Virus record (IMG/VR): IMGVR_UViG_3300023176_006361
Coordinates: 1-64,000 of that record
DNA from: a virus
Strand: one strand, 5' to 3'
DNA length: 64,000 bases
Shown: positions 6,370-15,759 of the stretch, piece by piece
How positions within the stretch are numbered: position 1 is the stretch's first letter
How the letters are laid out: the number at the start of each line of letters is the position of its first letter
Notes under the pieces: generated by a model
The model's database searches: none
Seen by the model: only the letters and a program-made list of their open reading frames with translations
What the model was told of the DNA's origin: nothing
Position numbers and translations under genes: made by a program

Positions 6370-7277
6370 TAGAATTCACCAAATGGATTTTTCTCAGTAA
6401 AGTCAAGTATGCTATCAGCATAAGATTCAATACTCCTATTATATGTATTATCTTCCGTACTATCAGTTATATACTGAGTCTCAATTTGCTGAGAACCTGA
6501 GATAGTAGATTGCTTCATTGTCCAAGTAGCATTAGAAGTTTGTCCAGTAATGACTTCTCCTTCCAAGAAATTCTTACTCTTATCAAATACTACAAGAATA
6601 TAGTTTGTACCATCCCAAGATACTGTTGTTGCTGTAGCACCACTTGTAGCGCCTACAACCTGCTCTTCAGCCTGGAATGTACCACTATGGGCAGCAGTGT
6701 CATCAAAGACAATACTTGTCTTGACAGATCTTTCAAGTTCAATATCGTCGATCTCATCAACTCCAGTATTGAGATCTTCACCAGAGTATTCAAAGAGTTC
6801 ACATCTAAGATCATATGTATAGAACTGACCAAGTTGATAGAAGTCTGCTTGGTGCTCTACATATTTGATTTCAAATAATCCTTTAGTAAGTGGGAAGAAA
6901 ATAAGATCTCCTTCTGCAGGACGATCATCTGCTAACTTACCCGCAAAGTTTCCATCAAACTCTTGTTGCCACCTACGCTTTGATACTGCAAATGTAAGAG
7001 CATCGTTATTCTTCAGTCCGAAGCGAGTCAGGGTATCGTCCTGAACACCATCGAACTTATCATAACTCTTTAGATACATTTCGATTTCTACAGACGCATC
7101 GAAGGATGAGATAGTGTCTTCATGAAAAAGACTATCTATCTTGTTCAATGTTCTTGGCAGATAATAAACAGTGCTACCATGGATCTTGATCTGTTCGTCG
7201 ATCAAGTCCTGAGCGAGAGTTTGTTCTGCTGTTGTCCCACCATAGGCAGGAAAATATGAACTCTTTTGACTTGCCAT
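6369..7277 (-). CDS. 14: Neck protein (gp14-like)
   Basis: Forms part of the neck between head portal and tail. The 302-aa protein has the gp14 N-terminal signature LAQDLIDEQIKIHGSTVYYL followed by PRTLNKIDSLFHED, and a second conserved block around RFGLKNNDALTFAVSKRRW. Residues 190-260 add a Thr/Gly-rich insertion (GTFQAEEQVVGATSGATATT) that looks like a small beta-sandwich; such variable inserts are common in cyanophage versions. It sits between gp13 and gp15, as in T4. Confidence 0.93.
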   Translation of the reverse strand: MASQKSSYFPAYGGTTAEQTLAQDLIDEQIKIHGSTVYYLPRTLNKIDSLFHEDTISSFDASVEIEMYLKSYDKFDGVQDDTLTRFGLKNNDALTFAVSKRRWQQEFDGNFAGKLADDRPAEGDLIFFPLTKGLFEIKYVEHQADFYQLGQFYTYDLRCELFEYSGEDLNTGVDEIDDIELERSVKTSIVFDDTAAHSGTFQAEEQVVGATSGATATTVSWDGTNYILVVFDKSKNFLEGEVITGQTSNATWTMKQSTISGSQQIETQYITDSTEDNTYNRSIESYADSILDFTEKNPFGEF

Positions 7278-7278
7278 A

Positions 7279-8091
7279 TCAACCGATCATGTCTAGTGGT
7301 GGAAGTTCATATGTTGAAAGCATCTTATCTTCCAGATCTTTCAACTCGCCAATAGCATCATCATAGATTTGTCTGCCATCAAGTTCTACTCCTCCTGGGA
7401 ACTTGACACCTTTGAACTTGATTAGATTCTGACCCCACTGTCTTTTGATCAGTGAAGTGAGATATTTTTTCAGGAAAGAATCATTGTATACCTGAGTCAT
7501 GGTAGTAGGATCGAGTGCTCTATGGCAATCGATTACAATGAACTGTCCTTCTTTTACATCATTAGGGTCTACATCAATATACAATCTATCAACTCTTTTG
7601 TTGAATCTAAACTGCACCATTGCACCACTATTCAAGACAAAATCGAGATCCTCAAGATATGATTTTGTCATGTAGTAGTTGAGAATATCTACAGCACCAA
7701 ATTGATAAAGATCATTGAGAAAGATTTGATACTCAATGCCAAACATGTTTCCACGAATGGCAGAAGATGACATACCAAAAATTTTATTGATGCCGATAAC
7801 ATGATCTGGCACTTCAATATAATTATTTCTCTCTTCCCAAGCATCTCCACTTGGTGAAGTATTTGTTACGTTACCTGATTTGAAACGAGTTACATCTGCA
7901 GCAGTGAACTCATGCTTCAGGAACATTCTTTCGACACCTTCAAAGTGTCTTTCATTATAATATTGTACTGCCTCTTCAACAAGATCTTCAACTTGTGAGT
8001 CGTCAACATTGATATCAATAACTGGCTTACCCAGTCGTCTCAAACAATATTCTTTCAACTCAGCTTTGGTAGCAGGTTTAGTTGCTGACAT
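7279..8091 (-). CDS. 13: Neck protein (gp13-like)
   Basis: A head-completion/neck protein that seals packaged heads before tail joining. At 270 aa it begins with the helical motif ATKAELKEYCLRRLGKPVID followed by DDSQVEDLVEEAVQYYNERH, typical of T4-type gp13. It ends in an acidic helix (DDAIGELKDLEDKM). It is the first gene after the terminator at 8.14 kb and has its own late-type promoter, so it leads the neck/terminase transcript. Order gp13-14-15-16 supports the call. Confidence 0.94.
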   Translation of the reverse strand: MSATKPATKAELKEYCLRRLGKPVIDINVDDSQVEDLVEEAVQYYNERHFEGVERMFLKHEFTAADVTRFKSGNVTNTSPSGDAWEERNNYIEVPDHVIGINKIFGMSSSAIRGNMFGIEYQIFLNDLYQFGAVDILNYYMTKSYLEDLDFVLNSGAMVQFRFNKRVDRLYIDVDPNDVKEGQFIVIDCHRALDPTTMTQVYNDSFLKKYLTSLIKRQWGQNLIKFKGVKFPGGVELDGRQIYDDAIGELKDLEDKMLSTYELPPLDMIG

Positions 8092-8118
8092 TTACGTACC
8101 CACGGGAACCCTTTTATG

Positions 8119-8126
8119 TATTTATG
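8119..8126 (-). promoter_or_regulatory. T4-like late promoter (CATAAATA) for gp13-gp16
   Basis: The minus strand reads CATAAATA about 28 bases upstream of the gp13 ATG, one mismatch from TATAAATA. It lies directly beyond the U-tract of the terminator of the preceding operon, so one short gap ends one transcript and begins the next. Confidence 0.7.
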
Positions 8127-8151
8127 AAAAAACCCTCCCGAAGGAGGGTTT
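8127..8151 (-). terminator. Intrinsic terminator with UUCG loop
   Basis: On the minus strand, 8151-8143 (AAACCCTCC) pairs perfectly with 8138-8130 (GGAGGGTTT) around a TTCG tetraloop, followed by six T residues (8132-8127). It begins nine bases after the stop of the 2090-aa gene and closes the tail-fibre region before the neck genes. Confidence 0.93.
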
Positions 8152-8159
8152 GATCTGTA

Positions 8160-11100
8160 TCATGCCTGAGATTCAGACCAGGAGACTCTAGCAGAAGCAA
8201 TAGTGTATCTTCTAGAAGTACTCTCGTAAGTATCGTCAGGGATAACGACAACAGTCAGAGTGTCAGGTCCGTTGGGGAAGGTATAATCTCCACCAAGGAT
8301 TGAGTTACCCAGAGTTGCAATTTCACCCAGTTCTTGAACTGTAGTATCGTTTGCATTTGCTCTGAACTCAAACAATGTAATTCCGTTAGAAACACGGTCA
8401 ATTAGTTTCGCGAATTCAGCATCTGTTGCGTGTGAGTGGAAGACTACCTGGGACAGTGCAGGAGAACCAACACCAGACCAGTTAGGTTGTGAAAGGTCAC
8501 CATTCAGAACCAGTCTAATTGTACAAGATTTTCTAGGATCCTGAGATTGCTGGTTGACTGATGCACCAACTGAGGTTCCACCGTCAGAGACGGTAATTGA
8601 GACTTGCTTCAACTGAAGTTGCATTCTGTTGATCAGATCTCTAGTACCAAGGTTACCAGTTACACCAGCATCAACTGATGGTGCAAGTCTAATCGACAGC
8701 ATTGGATATTCTCTGTTTGCCTGATCCTCGTCACCGTCTGACTTTTGGTTCAGCAGATATGTAGTATCCGATGATGCGGAGAACAAGTATGCCTTGTCAT
8801 CCTCGAACTGACCATCCATAATAACAGATGCACCCCAGTGGAACAGTGATGGAGAGAATCTAGCACCAGCAACTCTGTCACCAAGATTCGCTACCTCATA
8901 ACGTGCTGGCAGGTTACCAGATCTGAAGTATGCTTCAGTAAACTTGTTACTGTGTACATACTGGTGAGCGTAGAAGACCTTACCAAACTGATCCTTGAAT
9001 CCGTAGCGGATCTTACCACCACCATACCAGGAGTAGTCAATGTAGCACATCTGAAGTTTCTTCAGATCCATTTCAAATCCTGTTTGACCAGTACCATCAC
9101 ATCTGTCAATATTGAATTGGGATTGTGGGGTCTTAGTATCAACAGTCTTAGTCATAATGACATTTGATGATGATACGCCTTCATATGCCTTGGTCAGATA
9201 CAGTCTTGAATCTGAAACAACGAATGCGATTCTGTAAGATTGACCACGGATAACAACATAATCATCAGGAGCAAGTTGCTTAGTGAAGATTGTGTTTTGA
9301 CCATTTACGATCTGAGAACCCTTGGTGACAGTTATTTCACCAGCAGTTTGTTGAGTAGAAGATCTTCTAACTGCATAGAGATTCTGACCATCATACTCAA
9401 AGAAGAATCCATTTTGGTCATCAAACATACCAGCGCGAACAACTGAATTGATCCAACCGTTCTTATTGAGTGTTGGGAAACCAGATGGTGTTACATCTGA
9501 TGGAGATCCTGCAAGACTGTAGGTGAACGTAAAATCAGTCAGAACTGTAGCAACAGTTCCATTTTCAGTGTTGAAATAGTTAGTTCCAGTCGAAACAGAT
9601 GTGTCTCTCATAGAGATAGAGTCACCAGCTTCAAGGAAGTGTGGTCTTCTAGTTCTTACAGTTGCAATTGGGTCACCATTTCCATCAGTACCAGCAACAA
9701 TTGAACTTACTTCAATTGGTGGATTGAAGTTGGTTGCAGTTGAATACTGCAGACCTTTACCTGACTGATAACGGAAGTATCTTCTGGTTTGTCTGACAAT
9801 TGAAGAATCAGCAGATGCACCTGGGTTGATCTCAACACCACCATCAAATGGTCTATGTAGAGCATATGAAGTTGGTTTTACATACAGTGCTGTAGGCAGC
9901 AGATATGGTTCATTATTATAGTTTTCGGTAGCAATTGTGATCGAGTGCTCACTACCCTGACCAGTGGATGTAATATTGACTGGATTTGTAGAGTAAGCAG
10001 CTTGGCGATAAGAGTATGAGTTAGTACCGTTACCAGCTAACTTGAAGTAACCATTGCCCAAATTGATCAAGAAGTAGTTGCCATCTTTAGACAAACCAGC
10101 AATCGTTGAGTTATCTTCAGCATGTGAATAGATAACGCGAGTACCAGTCAACATTTGATCTGAGATATCATTACCATCTTCATCAAGGATGCCCAAGAAA
10201 TTTCCATTGGAATCAGATTTTCCAAAGAAGAAAATATCAGTGGATGGATCACAAATAGTAAGTGGAGTAGTCTCCTGTGGATCAAAAGATATAACAATAG
10301 GAGTTTGTGGTTCAAGTACTGTCATCTCATCCTCATCTGAGATTGAGGTGATAGTCGTAGGAACAACTCTGGATTCAATTCTATAGAATCTATGCTTATT
10401 ATAATATGTTGCGTTACCAGTTGAGTTTGCAAGCGTAATTGGGTTGATACCCTGTCTTGCTTCTTCTGGTGAATTGTGAAGAGTAAATTGATAATAGTTC
10501 AGTGGATTGATATGGTACATATTACCATCAACAAGACCACCATAATCAGTACTATTTGTGGCTGGGTCTACACCAGCTTCCAGTGCTTGCCACTTACCTT
10601 CATTTCTGTAGTGAACTGCATCAGCAATTTCAAAACCATGGCGGCTGCTACCAGGAACAGTAACGGTTGTACCACTAACGTTATTATAGCTGTAATAACC
10701 ATAACCATAGTTATAACCAATATAACGTTCGTCATCAATCAGAATTTCTTCACCTGGAGTATATTGGTTGATCATGTTAGTCTCAAGACCACCACCAGTC
10801 GTTACTGACTCGGTGTAGTCATTCAGACGCTTCCACCATGAATCGCGAACACTATTAGGAGGTGTTCTGCCAATATTATTATCATTTGAATAGTTATATC
10901 TCAAGTCATCATAGTTACCCTGTGAGTCTTGAGTTGCAACATAGTAATAGTCGATATTACCATGTGTATGTTGTACAACGTCCCCAGCAAAATATTCAGA
11001 AGTAGAGTTCCACTTACCTCTATCAACCGTACCTTTCAGCAGGTTGGTTGCAATTCTAATAAGGTGAAGTGATCCTGTACCTGGACCAAATAATCTTACC

Positions 11101-14100
11101 TGATTTCTTCTTCTGAATGCATCACCTCTATCTCTGTGGAATGAGATAATAGTGTTGCTCCATCTATGAATATAGTATCTCTCGCCAAATTCAAGACCAA
11201 CAATTGGAGTTGAACCTGAGTAACCATTATATTCAACGAAGTCACCAGAGTTGAATTCGTGAGAACCGATAGTAACATAGTTACTATAAGTATTTACGTT
11301 TGAGTTGGAAGAACCATCCCAAATTTTATCTTTGGTGGTATATGTCAGGAGACCATTACCAGTTTGCTCACCAAATACACTATTTGCATACAGAGTATGC
11401 TGAATATTATCGGTGGTTGTATTACCATAGTTATAGTATTCATCAATGTATATTCCTGATTGTGCATCAGCAAGAGTCAATGAAAGACCAAACCAGTTCT
11501 TAGAAATTCTATGAACGTAATATGCTGTATTATTTGACAGATAAGTGTACTGTGGTTGAGTTACAGGATCAGGAAGTCCATCTTGACCAATCTCAGTACC
11601 ACCAGCTGGAACTGTATAGAGAACAGTTGTACCCGTCTTCAAACCATGATCAGGAATATAGAATCTTCCCAGTTTCAGGTCAACAGTTTCTTGTGGATAG
11701 AATGAAAGTGTCTTACCAAAAATTTGAGTTGGTGCTTGCATTCCATAAGAAAGACCATTCGCATCTCTAGATGTAATCTTGAATGAACCATCAATTGTAC
11801 CTCTAGAAGAAGTATCTTCAAAATAATGGTTTGGTGTAGATGTCGCAGAACCACCTGACATGTTCAATGTCAAACCATTATATGTTGTTGATAACTGGAA
11901 TCTATCTGTAGTAGCATTCTTTACATAGTAAGTAGATCCATTTTGAAGACCACCGATAACTGGGTTACCATTTGAGTTATATCTAATCGAAGATCCTTCA
12001 GTGAAACCATGACTAGGAATATATAATGTATCCTCATAAGGGTTATCAATGTTTTCTCCTCTGAACTTATGACGGAAGTTTGTTCCATCACCACTAAAGG
12101 TAGTAATATTAATAATATTTGAAGTAGCGTTTTGTTGATTGACTTGGTTAGTGCTGCCAGGTTGACTATTGGATGTTGAAGACGATGCCAGTGTTACTCT
12201 GAAGTGATTATTAGTAACAGGAATCATCCAATACCAATAGTTAGCAGTCATACCACCAACAGCGCCACCAGTGGAGTTCTGAGCATCGAAACGATACTTC
12301 AACCAGTAGTTTGGCTCACCATCTTCATTGAAATCAAAACCGTGTTGAGGCGAGAACCAAGTGTTTGAAGTTGAAAGTTCTTCAATTTTCAGGACGAAGC
12401 AGTTTTCAACGTTTGCCCATCCTGTGATATCAACCAGAGGACCATTTGGAGTTCTGGATACTGAGAATTCAAAGTTGTTTGTAGAAACACCAGTGTTGAT
12501 AGAAGGGAATCTGACATAGTAGATTCTATCCTTCATATTCTGATCCCAGTTGTTATTGGTCTCAGTAATACCACCAGGAACTCCACTCTGAGAGAAGAAT
12601 ACTACCTTGTCTCCTTCTACAAAGTTTACAGTTGAGTGCTCACAAATAATTCTGTTTCTAGTTGCATATGAAGTACTTGTTTGTGCTCCACCCGATGCAG
12701 TGTTGTTTACTCCTTGAGCAAGTTTGATTGCAGGCCACAGAGAATATGGAGTACCCCAAGTATAAAGGTTTCCTTGAGATGTAATGTTCAACTGACCACC
12801 AACACCAGGACCATAGTATGGACCAGTATGTCCAGGATCTCTAGATGAGAATGAAGTTGTCAGACGAATAGTATCAGCATCAACATACTTGACATAGTAG
12901 CAATAACCATTAGACATACCACCTGGAGTGCCATTAGGCGAAGGTCCAGAAACAAAGACTACTGGTTGACCATCTTTGAATTCGTGACGAGGAATCTTGA
13001 TGGTATCTGCTGAAACATCAATAGACTCTGGGAAGAAATATCTTTGCTTTCTACCATATCCAGCAACTAATGGATCGCCAACTTCAACAATATCATATTC
13101 ATATGGATTGAGAAGCGTTGAAGAATAACCTCTACCAAACAGCGTCATCTCCAACTGAGTAGCAGCTTGGTTTGCATCAGTCAGGGTAAATGAAACTGGA
13201 TTACTTCCTGCACAGTTTGATGCACTACTTGCAAGTTGATAATTTTCATCATCAATTCTAATTACATAGTAAATACCGTTACCTGGGTTTGTTGATCTAG
13301 CGTCAGTACCAGTTTGACCTGCTGCCGTAAATCCAGTAACGTTACCATTTCTATATCTCAAGAACATCATGTCGCCTGTTACCAGACCATGATTTGCTAC
13401 TGCACCATTTACATAGTGTGTGATGGTATTAGTACTTGAATTCATGTAGCCTGCATTTGCTACCAGGAACTGCTCAGTATCATTACCACCTGGCTCCCAC
13501 AGCGTCATTGCTGTAGTTTCATATTGGTTGATATCTTCTGACCAGTCAACTGCACCACCTGAAGTGAATGCTCTACCATCAAACTCCTTTCTTCTTACAG
13601 CAATAGAGTTTGTAATGTAGAATTCTGTACCAATTGCAAAGTTGGTTTCTACTGGAGTTGTGATTGTCAGGGTACTTTGTGCTGCCTGATCAGTCGTAAC
13701 AGCAGAGTAATTACCAAGATTTAGTTTTGATCCAACATAGAATCTACCAATAATAACGTTGGTGTAAACTGTAAAGAGATCTCCAGAAGATTGGATTGGT
13801 CTAGATGCTTCATAGATGAAAGTTTTATCATCTGGAATTGACTTGATGATAAATGTTCCTTCTGCTGAAATATCTTTCAGACCTCTGATGTCAAGGGGAA
13901 TGCCGTTGACAAGACCGTGAAGTGATTTGGTTGTAACAGTAACTTCTGTTGATCCTGCTGTCGCTGTTACTGATGAAATATCTTCCAGAGGGACATCTCC
14001 TGAGGAAGAATAGAAAGATGGAATTTGATGAATTCTCTCAAGAGTTTCCCACTTAGTTGACTGAAGACCATATTCAAAGTCAGTATCAATCAGAGTATTT

Positions 14101-14432
14101 GGGTTAGAAACTCTGAGCTTACTAACTGGATCGACAAAAGTCTCAGTAGGTTTGAACTCTGCTCCCTCTTCATCAATAAAGATCTGAAGTTTGTCAGTAT
14201 CTGCATGAGCTGCAGTTACCGTATCAAAGTTCAGAGTATAAGTAGTTTGATCTGAATCAATGCTATACGCCGTACTAGTAATCCTTAGGTCAGGATCACC
14301 TAATGCGTAGATTGTTGTGCCGCGTGTAGCATTATTGATAAACAGTAACTTCTTCAGATCAACATGACCATTGATAGTTACTGTTTGCGCCGAAGCGTCA
14401 AATACGTAATCGTAAAGTAATTTTTTTGCCAT
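8160..14432 (-). CDS. Giant repetitive tail/fibre structural protein (2090 aa)
   Basis: A large virion protein of a type common in T4-like cyanophages; the exact role is unknown. It opens with MAKKLLYDYVFDASAQTVTI. The body is built of many loosely repeated beta modules in which a segment about a 'get past the region' edge (HGF/HGL/EF...G) precedes G-x-x-YYV-x-x, for example GNGIYYVIRIDDENYQLASS, GYCYYVKYVDADTIRLTTSF and GSTYYVKNATTDRFQLSTTY. At least ten such units occur from about residue 150 to 1450. The C-terminal 500 residues are different and nonrepetitive (KSDGDEDQANREYPMLSIRL), possibly an attachment or oligomerisation domain. There is no enzyme motif. A strong terminator follows the stop. 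Confidence 0.9.
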   Translation of the reverse strand: MAKKLLYDYVFDASAQTVTINGHVDLKKLLFINNATRGTTIYALGDPDLRITSTAYSIDSDQTTYTLNFDTVTAAHADTDKLQIFIDEEGAEFKPTETFVDPVSKLRVSNPNTLIDTDFEYGLQSTKWETLERIHQIPSFYSSSGDVPLEDISSVTATAGSTEVTVTTKSLHGLVNGIPLDIRGLKDISAEGTFIIKSIPDDKTFIYEASRPIQSSGDLFTVYTNVIIGRFYVGSKLNLGNYSAVTTDQAAQSTLTITTPVETNFAIGTEFYITNSIAVRRKEFDGRAFTSGGAVDWSEDINQYETTAMTLWEPGGNDTEQFLVANAGYMNSSTNTITHYVNGAVANHGLVTGDMMFLRYRNGNVTGFTAAGQTGTDARSTNPGNGIYYVIRIDDENYQLASSASNCAGSNPVSFTLTDANQAATQLEMTLFGRGYSSTLLNPYEYDIVEVGDPLVAGYGRKQRYFFPESIDVSADTIKIPRHEFKDGQPVVFVSGPSPNGTPGGMSNGYCYYVKYVDADTIRLTTSFSSRDPGHTGPYYGPGVGGQLNITSQGNLYTWGTPYSLWPAIKLAQGVNNTASGGAQTSTSYATRNRIICEHSTVNFVEGDKVVFFSQSGVPGGITETNNNWDQNMKDRIYYVRFPSINTGVSTNNFEFSVSRTPNGPLVDITGWANVENCFVLKIEELSTSNTWFSPQHGFDFNEDGEPNYWLKYRFDAQNSTGGAVGGMTANYWYWMIPVTNNHFRVTLASSSTSNSQPGSTNQVNQQNATSNIINITTFSGDGTNFRHKFRGENIDNPYEDTLYIPSHGFTEGSSIRYNSNGNPVIGGLQNGSTYYVKNATTDRFQLSTTYNGLTLNMSGGSATSTPNHYFEDTSSRGTIDGSFKITSRDANGLSYGMQAPTQIFGKTLSFYPQETVDLKLGRFYIPDHGLKTGTTVLYTVPAGGTEIGQDGLPDPVTQPQYTYLSNNTAYYVHRISKNWFGLSLTLADAQSGIYIDEYYNYGNTTTDNIQHTLYANSVFGEQTGNGLLTYTTKDKIWDGSSNSNVNTYSNYVTIGSHEFNSGDFVEYNGYSGSTPIVGLEFGERYYIHRWSNTIISFHRDRGDAFRRRNQVRLFGPGTGSLHLIRIATNLLKGTVDRGKWNSTSEYFAGDVVQHTHGNIDYYYVATQDSQGNYDDLRYNYSNDNNIGRTPPNSVRDSWWKRLNDYTESVTTGGGLETNMINQYTPGEEILIDDERYIGYNYGYGYYSYNNVSGTTVTVPGSSRHGFEIADAVHYRNEGKWQALEAGVDPATNSTDYGGLVDGNMYHINPLNYYQFTLHNSPEEARQGINPITLANSTGNATYYNKHRFYRIESRVVPTTITSISDEDEMTVLEPQTPIVISFDPQETTPLTICDPSTDIFFFGKSDSNGNFLGILDEDGNDISDQMLTGTRVIYSHAEDNSTIAGLSKDGNYFLINLGNGYFKLAGNGTNSYSYRQAAYSTNPVNITSTGQGSEHSITIATENYNNEPYLLPTALYVKPTSYALHRPFDGGVEINPGASADSSIVRQTRRYFRYQSGKGLQYSTATNFNPPIEVSSIVAGTDGNGDPIATVRTRRPHFLEAGDSISMRDTSVSTGTNYFNTENGTVATVLTDFTFTYSLAGSPSDVTPSGFPTLNKNGWINSVVRAGMFDDQNGFFFEYDGQNLYAVRRSSTQQTAGEITVTKGSQIVNGQNTIFTKQLAPDDYVVIRGQSYRIAFVVSDSRLYLTKAYEGVSSSNVIMTKTVDTKTPQSQFNIDRCDGTGQTGFEMDLKKLQMCYIDYSWYGGGKIRYGFKDQFGKVFYAHQYVHSNKFTEAYFRSGNLPARYEVANLGDRVAGARFSPSLFHWGASVIMDGQFEDDKAYLFSASSDTTYLLNQKSDGDEDQANREYPMLSIRLAPSVDAGVTGNLGTRDLINRMQLQLKQVSITVSDGGTSVGASVNQQSQDPRKSCTIRLVLNGDLSQPNWSGVGSPALSQVVFHSHATDAEFAKLIDRVSNGITLFEFRANANDTTVQELGEIATLGNSILGGDYTFPNGPDTLTVVVIPDDTYESTSRRYTIASARVSWSESQA

Positions 14433-14456
14433 TTTTCTTTCCTAGGTCTTTATTGT

Positions 14457-14478
14457 CAGAGGGAGGGAGAGAGAGAAT
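14457..14478. other. Polypurine tract in the 52-bp gap before the 2090-aa gene
   Basis: The plus strand carries an almost pure run of A and G (agagggagggagagagag). It lies between the stop of the five-repeat protein and the ribosome-binding site (AGGAAAG) of the 2090-aa gene. No hairpin or T4-like promoter is visible, so its role is open. Confidence 0.5.
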
Positions 14479-14484
14479 TATTGA

Positions 14485-15378
14485 TTAGATACCAAAGGTA
14501 ATTGCATATCCAAGTGCTTTGACTGAAAGTGCTTGGAGTTGATCTTGAGTAACCAATGATGCTGAATTAGTACCTTCAGTGAAAAGTTCCCAATTAGACG
14601 AAGAAGTCAAGGGATCATTGTTGGTTGATTCTAAGATATTTATATAAGTACTAGGTGCGCGGAAAGCAACATCACCTGGATAATAGGTGGTTCCCGCACT
14701 CCAAACACCTTTCCAAGAGAATCCTTCAAGTACCAGATCCCAGGAAGTTTGACCTGGCTGGTTTGGTGCTACGCCAACAGTCGTTGTTTTTGCAGTGTAT
14801 GCATATCCACCAAACTGGACTACGTTACCAGGAGCGTATGTAACCAATGGATCATACGTTCCAATAACAGAGAAACCAGTTGTCAAAATGTCCCAAAAAT
14901 CATTGGGGGCATTCAAATACTGGTTTGGTTGTCTATTGTTATTTGCCTGCTTTGCAATGTAAGTATATCCACCAAAAGAAACAATGTCTCCTGGTTGATA
15001 TGCTGATAAGTTATTCCAACTATCTTCAAATTGGAAACCACCAACATACTCTGAGAAGTTTGCCGCAGCAAATGCGGAAGTAGAAGAGTGTGCAGTAGTT
15101 ACTAAGTAAAGAGTGTTTCCAAATTTTACTACGTCATTGAGACGATAGAAAGTATTCTGTGCCCATTCACCAACGTTGCGTACACCCTCAAGATGAAGCG
15201 CCCAATTAGATAAATCGTTGGAATACCAATCAGTAGCTGCTGCAGTTGACGTATGGTTTGTAGTACAAACGTAACTGTTTGCACCAAACTTGACGATATC
15301 GTCGATGACATATGCAGTGCCACCAACCCAATCACCTTTCCACTTGAATTTTAATCTGCCAAGTCTAAAATCTGCCAT
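14485..15378 (-). CDS. Five-repeat carbohydrate-binding-like fibre protein
   Basis: The 297-aa protein consists of five tandem units of about 50 residues. Each has a W-x-G-x-W/Y start, a G-x-x-Y-x-x-x-D-x-V-x-F-G core and an aromatic end, for example KWKGDWVGGTAYVIDDIVKF, GEWAQNTFYRLNDVVKFGN, DSWNNLSAYQPGDIVSFGG, GTYDPLVTYAPGNVVQFGG and KGVWSAGTTYYPGDVAFRA. This pattern resembles the chitin/cellulose-binding CBM5/12 fold (W-x-x-x-x-x-Y-x-x-G-D-x-V). A short C-terminal helix (QDQLQALSVKALGYAITFG) could trimerise it. Likely part of a fibre that contacts cell-surface glycans; the true ligand is unknown. Starts five bases after the preceding gene. Confidence 0.85.
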   Translation of the reverse strand: MADFRLGRLKFKWKGDWVGGTAYVIDDIVKFGANSYVCTTNHTSTAAATDWYSNDLSNWALHLEGVRNVGEWAQNTFYRLNDVVKFGNTLYLVTTAHSSTSAFAAANFSEYVGGFQFEDSWNNLSAYQPGDIVSFGGYTYIAKQANNNRQPNQYLNAPNDFWDILTTGFSVIGTYDPLVTYAPGNVVQFGGYAYTAKTTTVGVAPNQPGQTSWDLVLEGFSWKGVWSAGTTYYPGDVAFRAPSTYINILESTNNDPLTSSSNWELFTEGTNSASLVTQDQLQALSVKALGYAITFGI

Positions 15379-15383
15379 TGTTG

Positions 15384-15758
15384 TTACTTAGGTCCGTTTG
15401 TGTTGTAATCGTAAGTTTGTCCCATACGGGCAACTAAAAATCCATCGTCATCGATGAAATAGGAAAGATTTCTAGAATCGAAACGATACTGAAAGTATGG
15501 ATCGATATCTGGATCTTGTACTACTGGATTGCCATTCGCATCAACTGTATAGTCATCAAGAGTGCGGAAAATAGGTTCTCCATTAGAGTCAAGTTTTGGT
15601 TGACTAATAAGATCAATCACATCATTATCATCGCCTGTGACTTTGGTGTATGTGAGCATACCGTCAGCATCGCGATCCATGGCATGGAAGTCCCAAGAGA
15701 CATTTCCGCCTCCGCCTCCACCTCCTCTTGCTGTAATGTCTGCTAGATTGATTGCCAT
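15384..15758 (-). CDS. Acidic 124-aa fibre-associated protein
   Basis: Unrecognised. It has a seven-glycine run near residue 12, then a polar acidic body. DRDADGMLTY (27-36) and DANGNPVVQDPDID resemble calcium-binding DxDxDG loops, but the position-12 Glu of a true EF-hand is absent. It is framed by two fibre genes with gaps of 1 and 5 bases, so it is probably a small virion component or linker. Confidence 0.7.
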   Translation of the reverse strand: MAINLADITARGGGGGGGNVSWDFHAMDRDADGMLTYTKVTGDDNDVIDLISQPKLDSNGEPIFRTLDDYTVDANGNPVVQDPDIDPYFQYRFDSRNLSYFIDDDGFLVARMGQTYDYNTNGPK

Positions 15759-15759
15759 T

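Noticed and set aside
15650-15680. EF-hand calcium site in the 124-aa protein
   Set aside because: The DxDxDG start is present but the closing Glu and a helix-loop-helix frame are missing.
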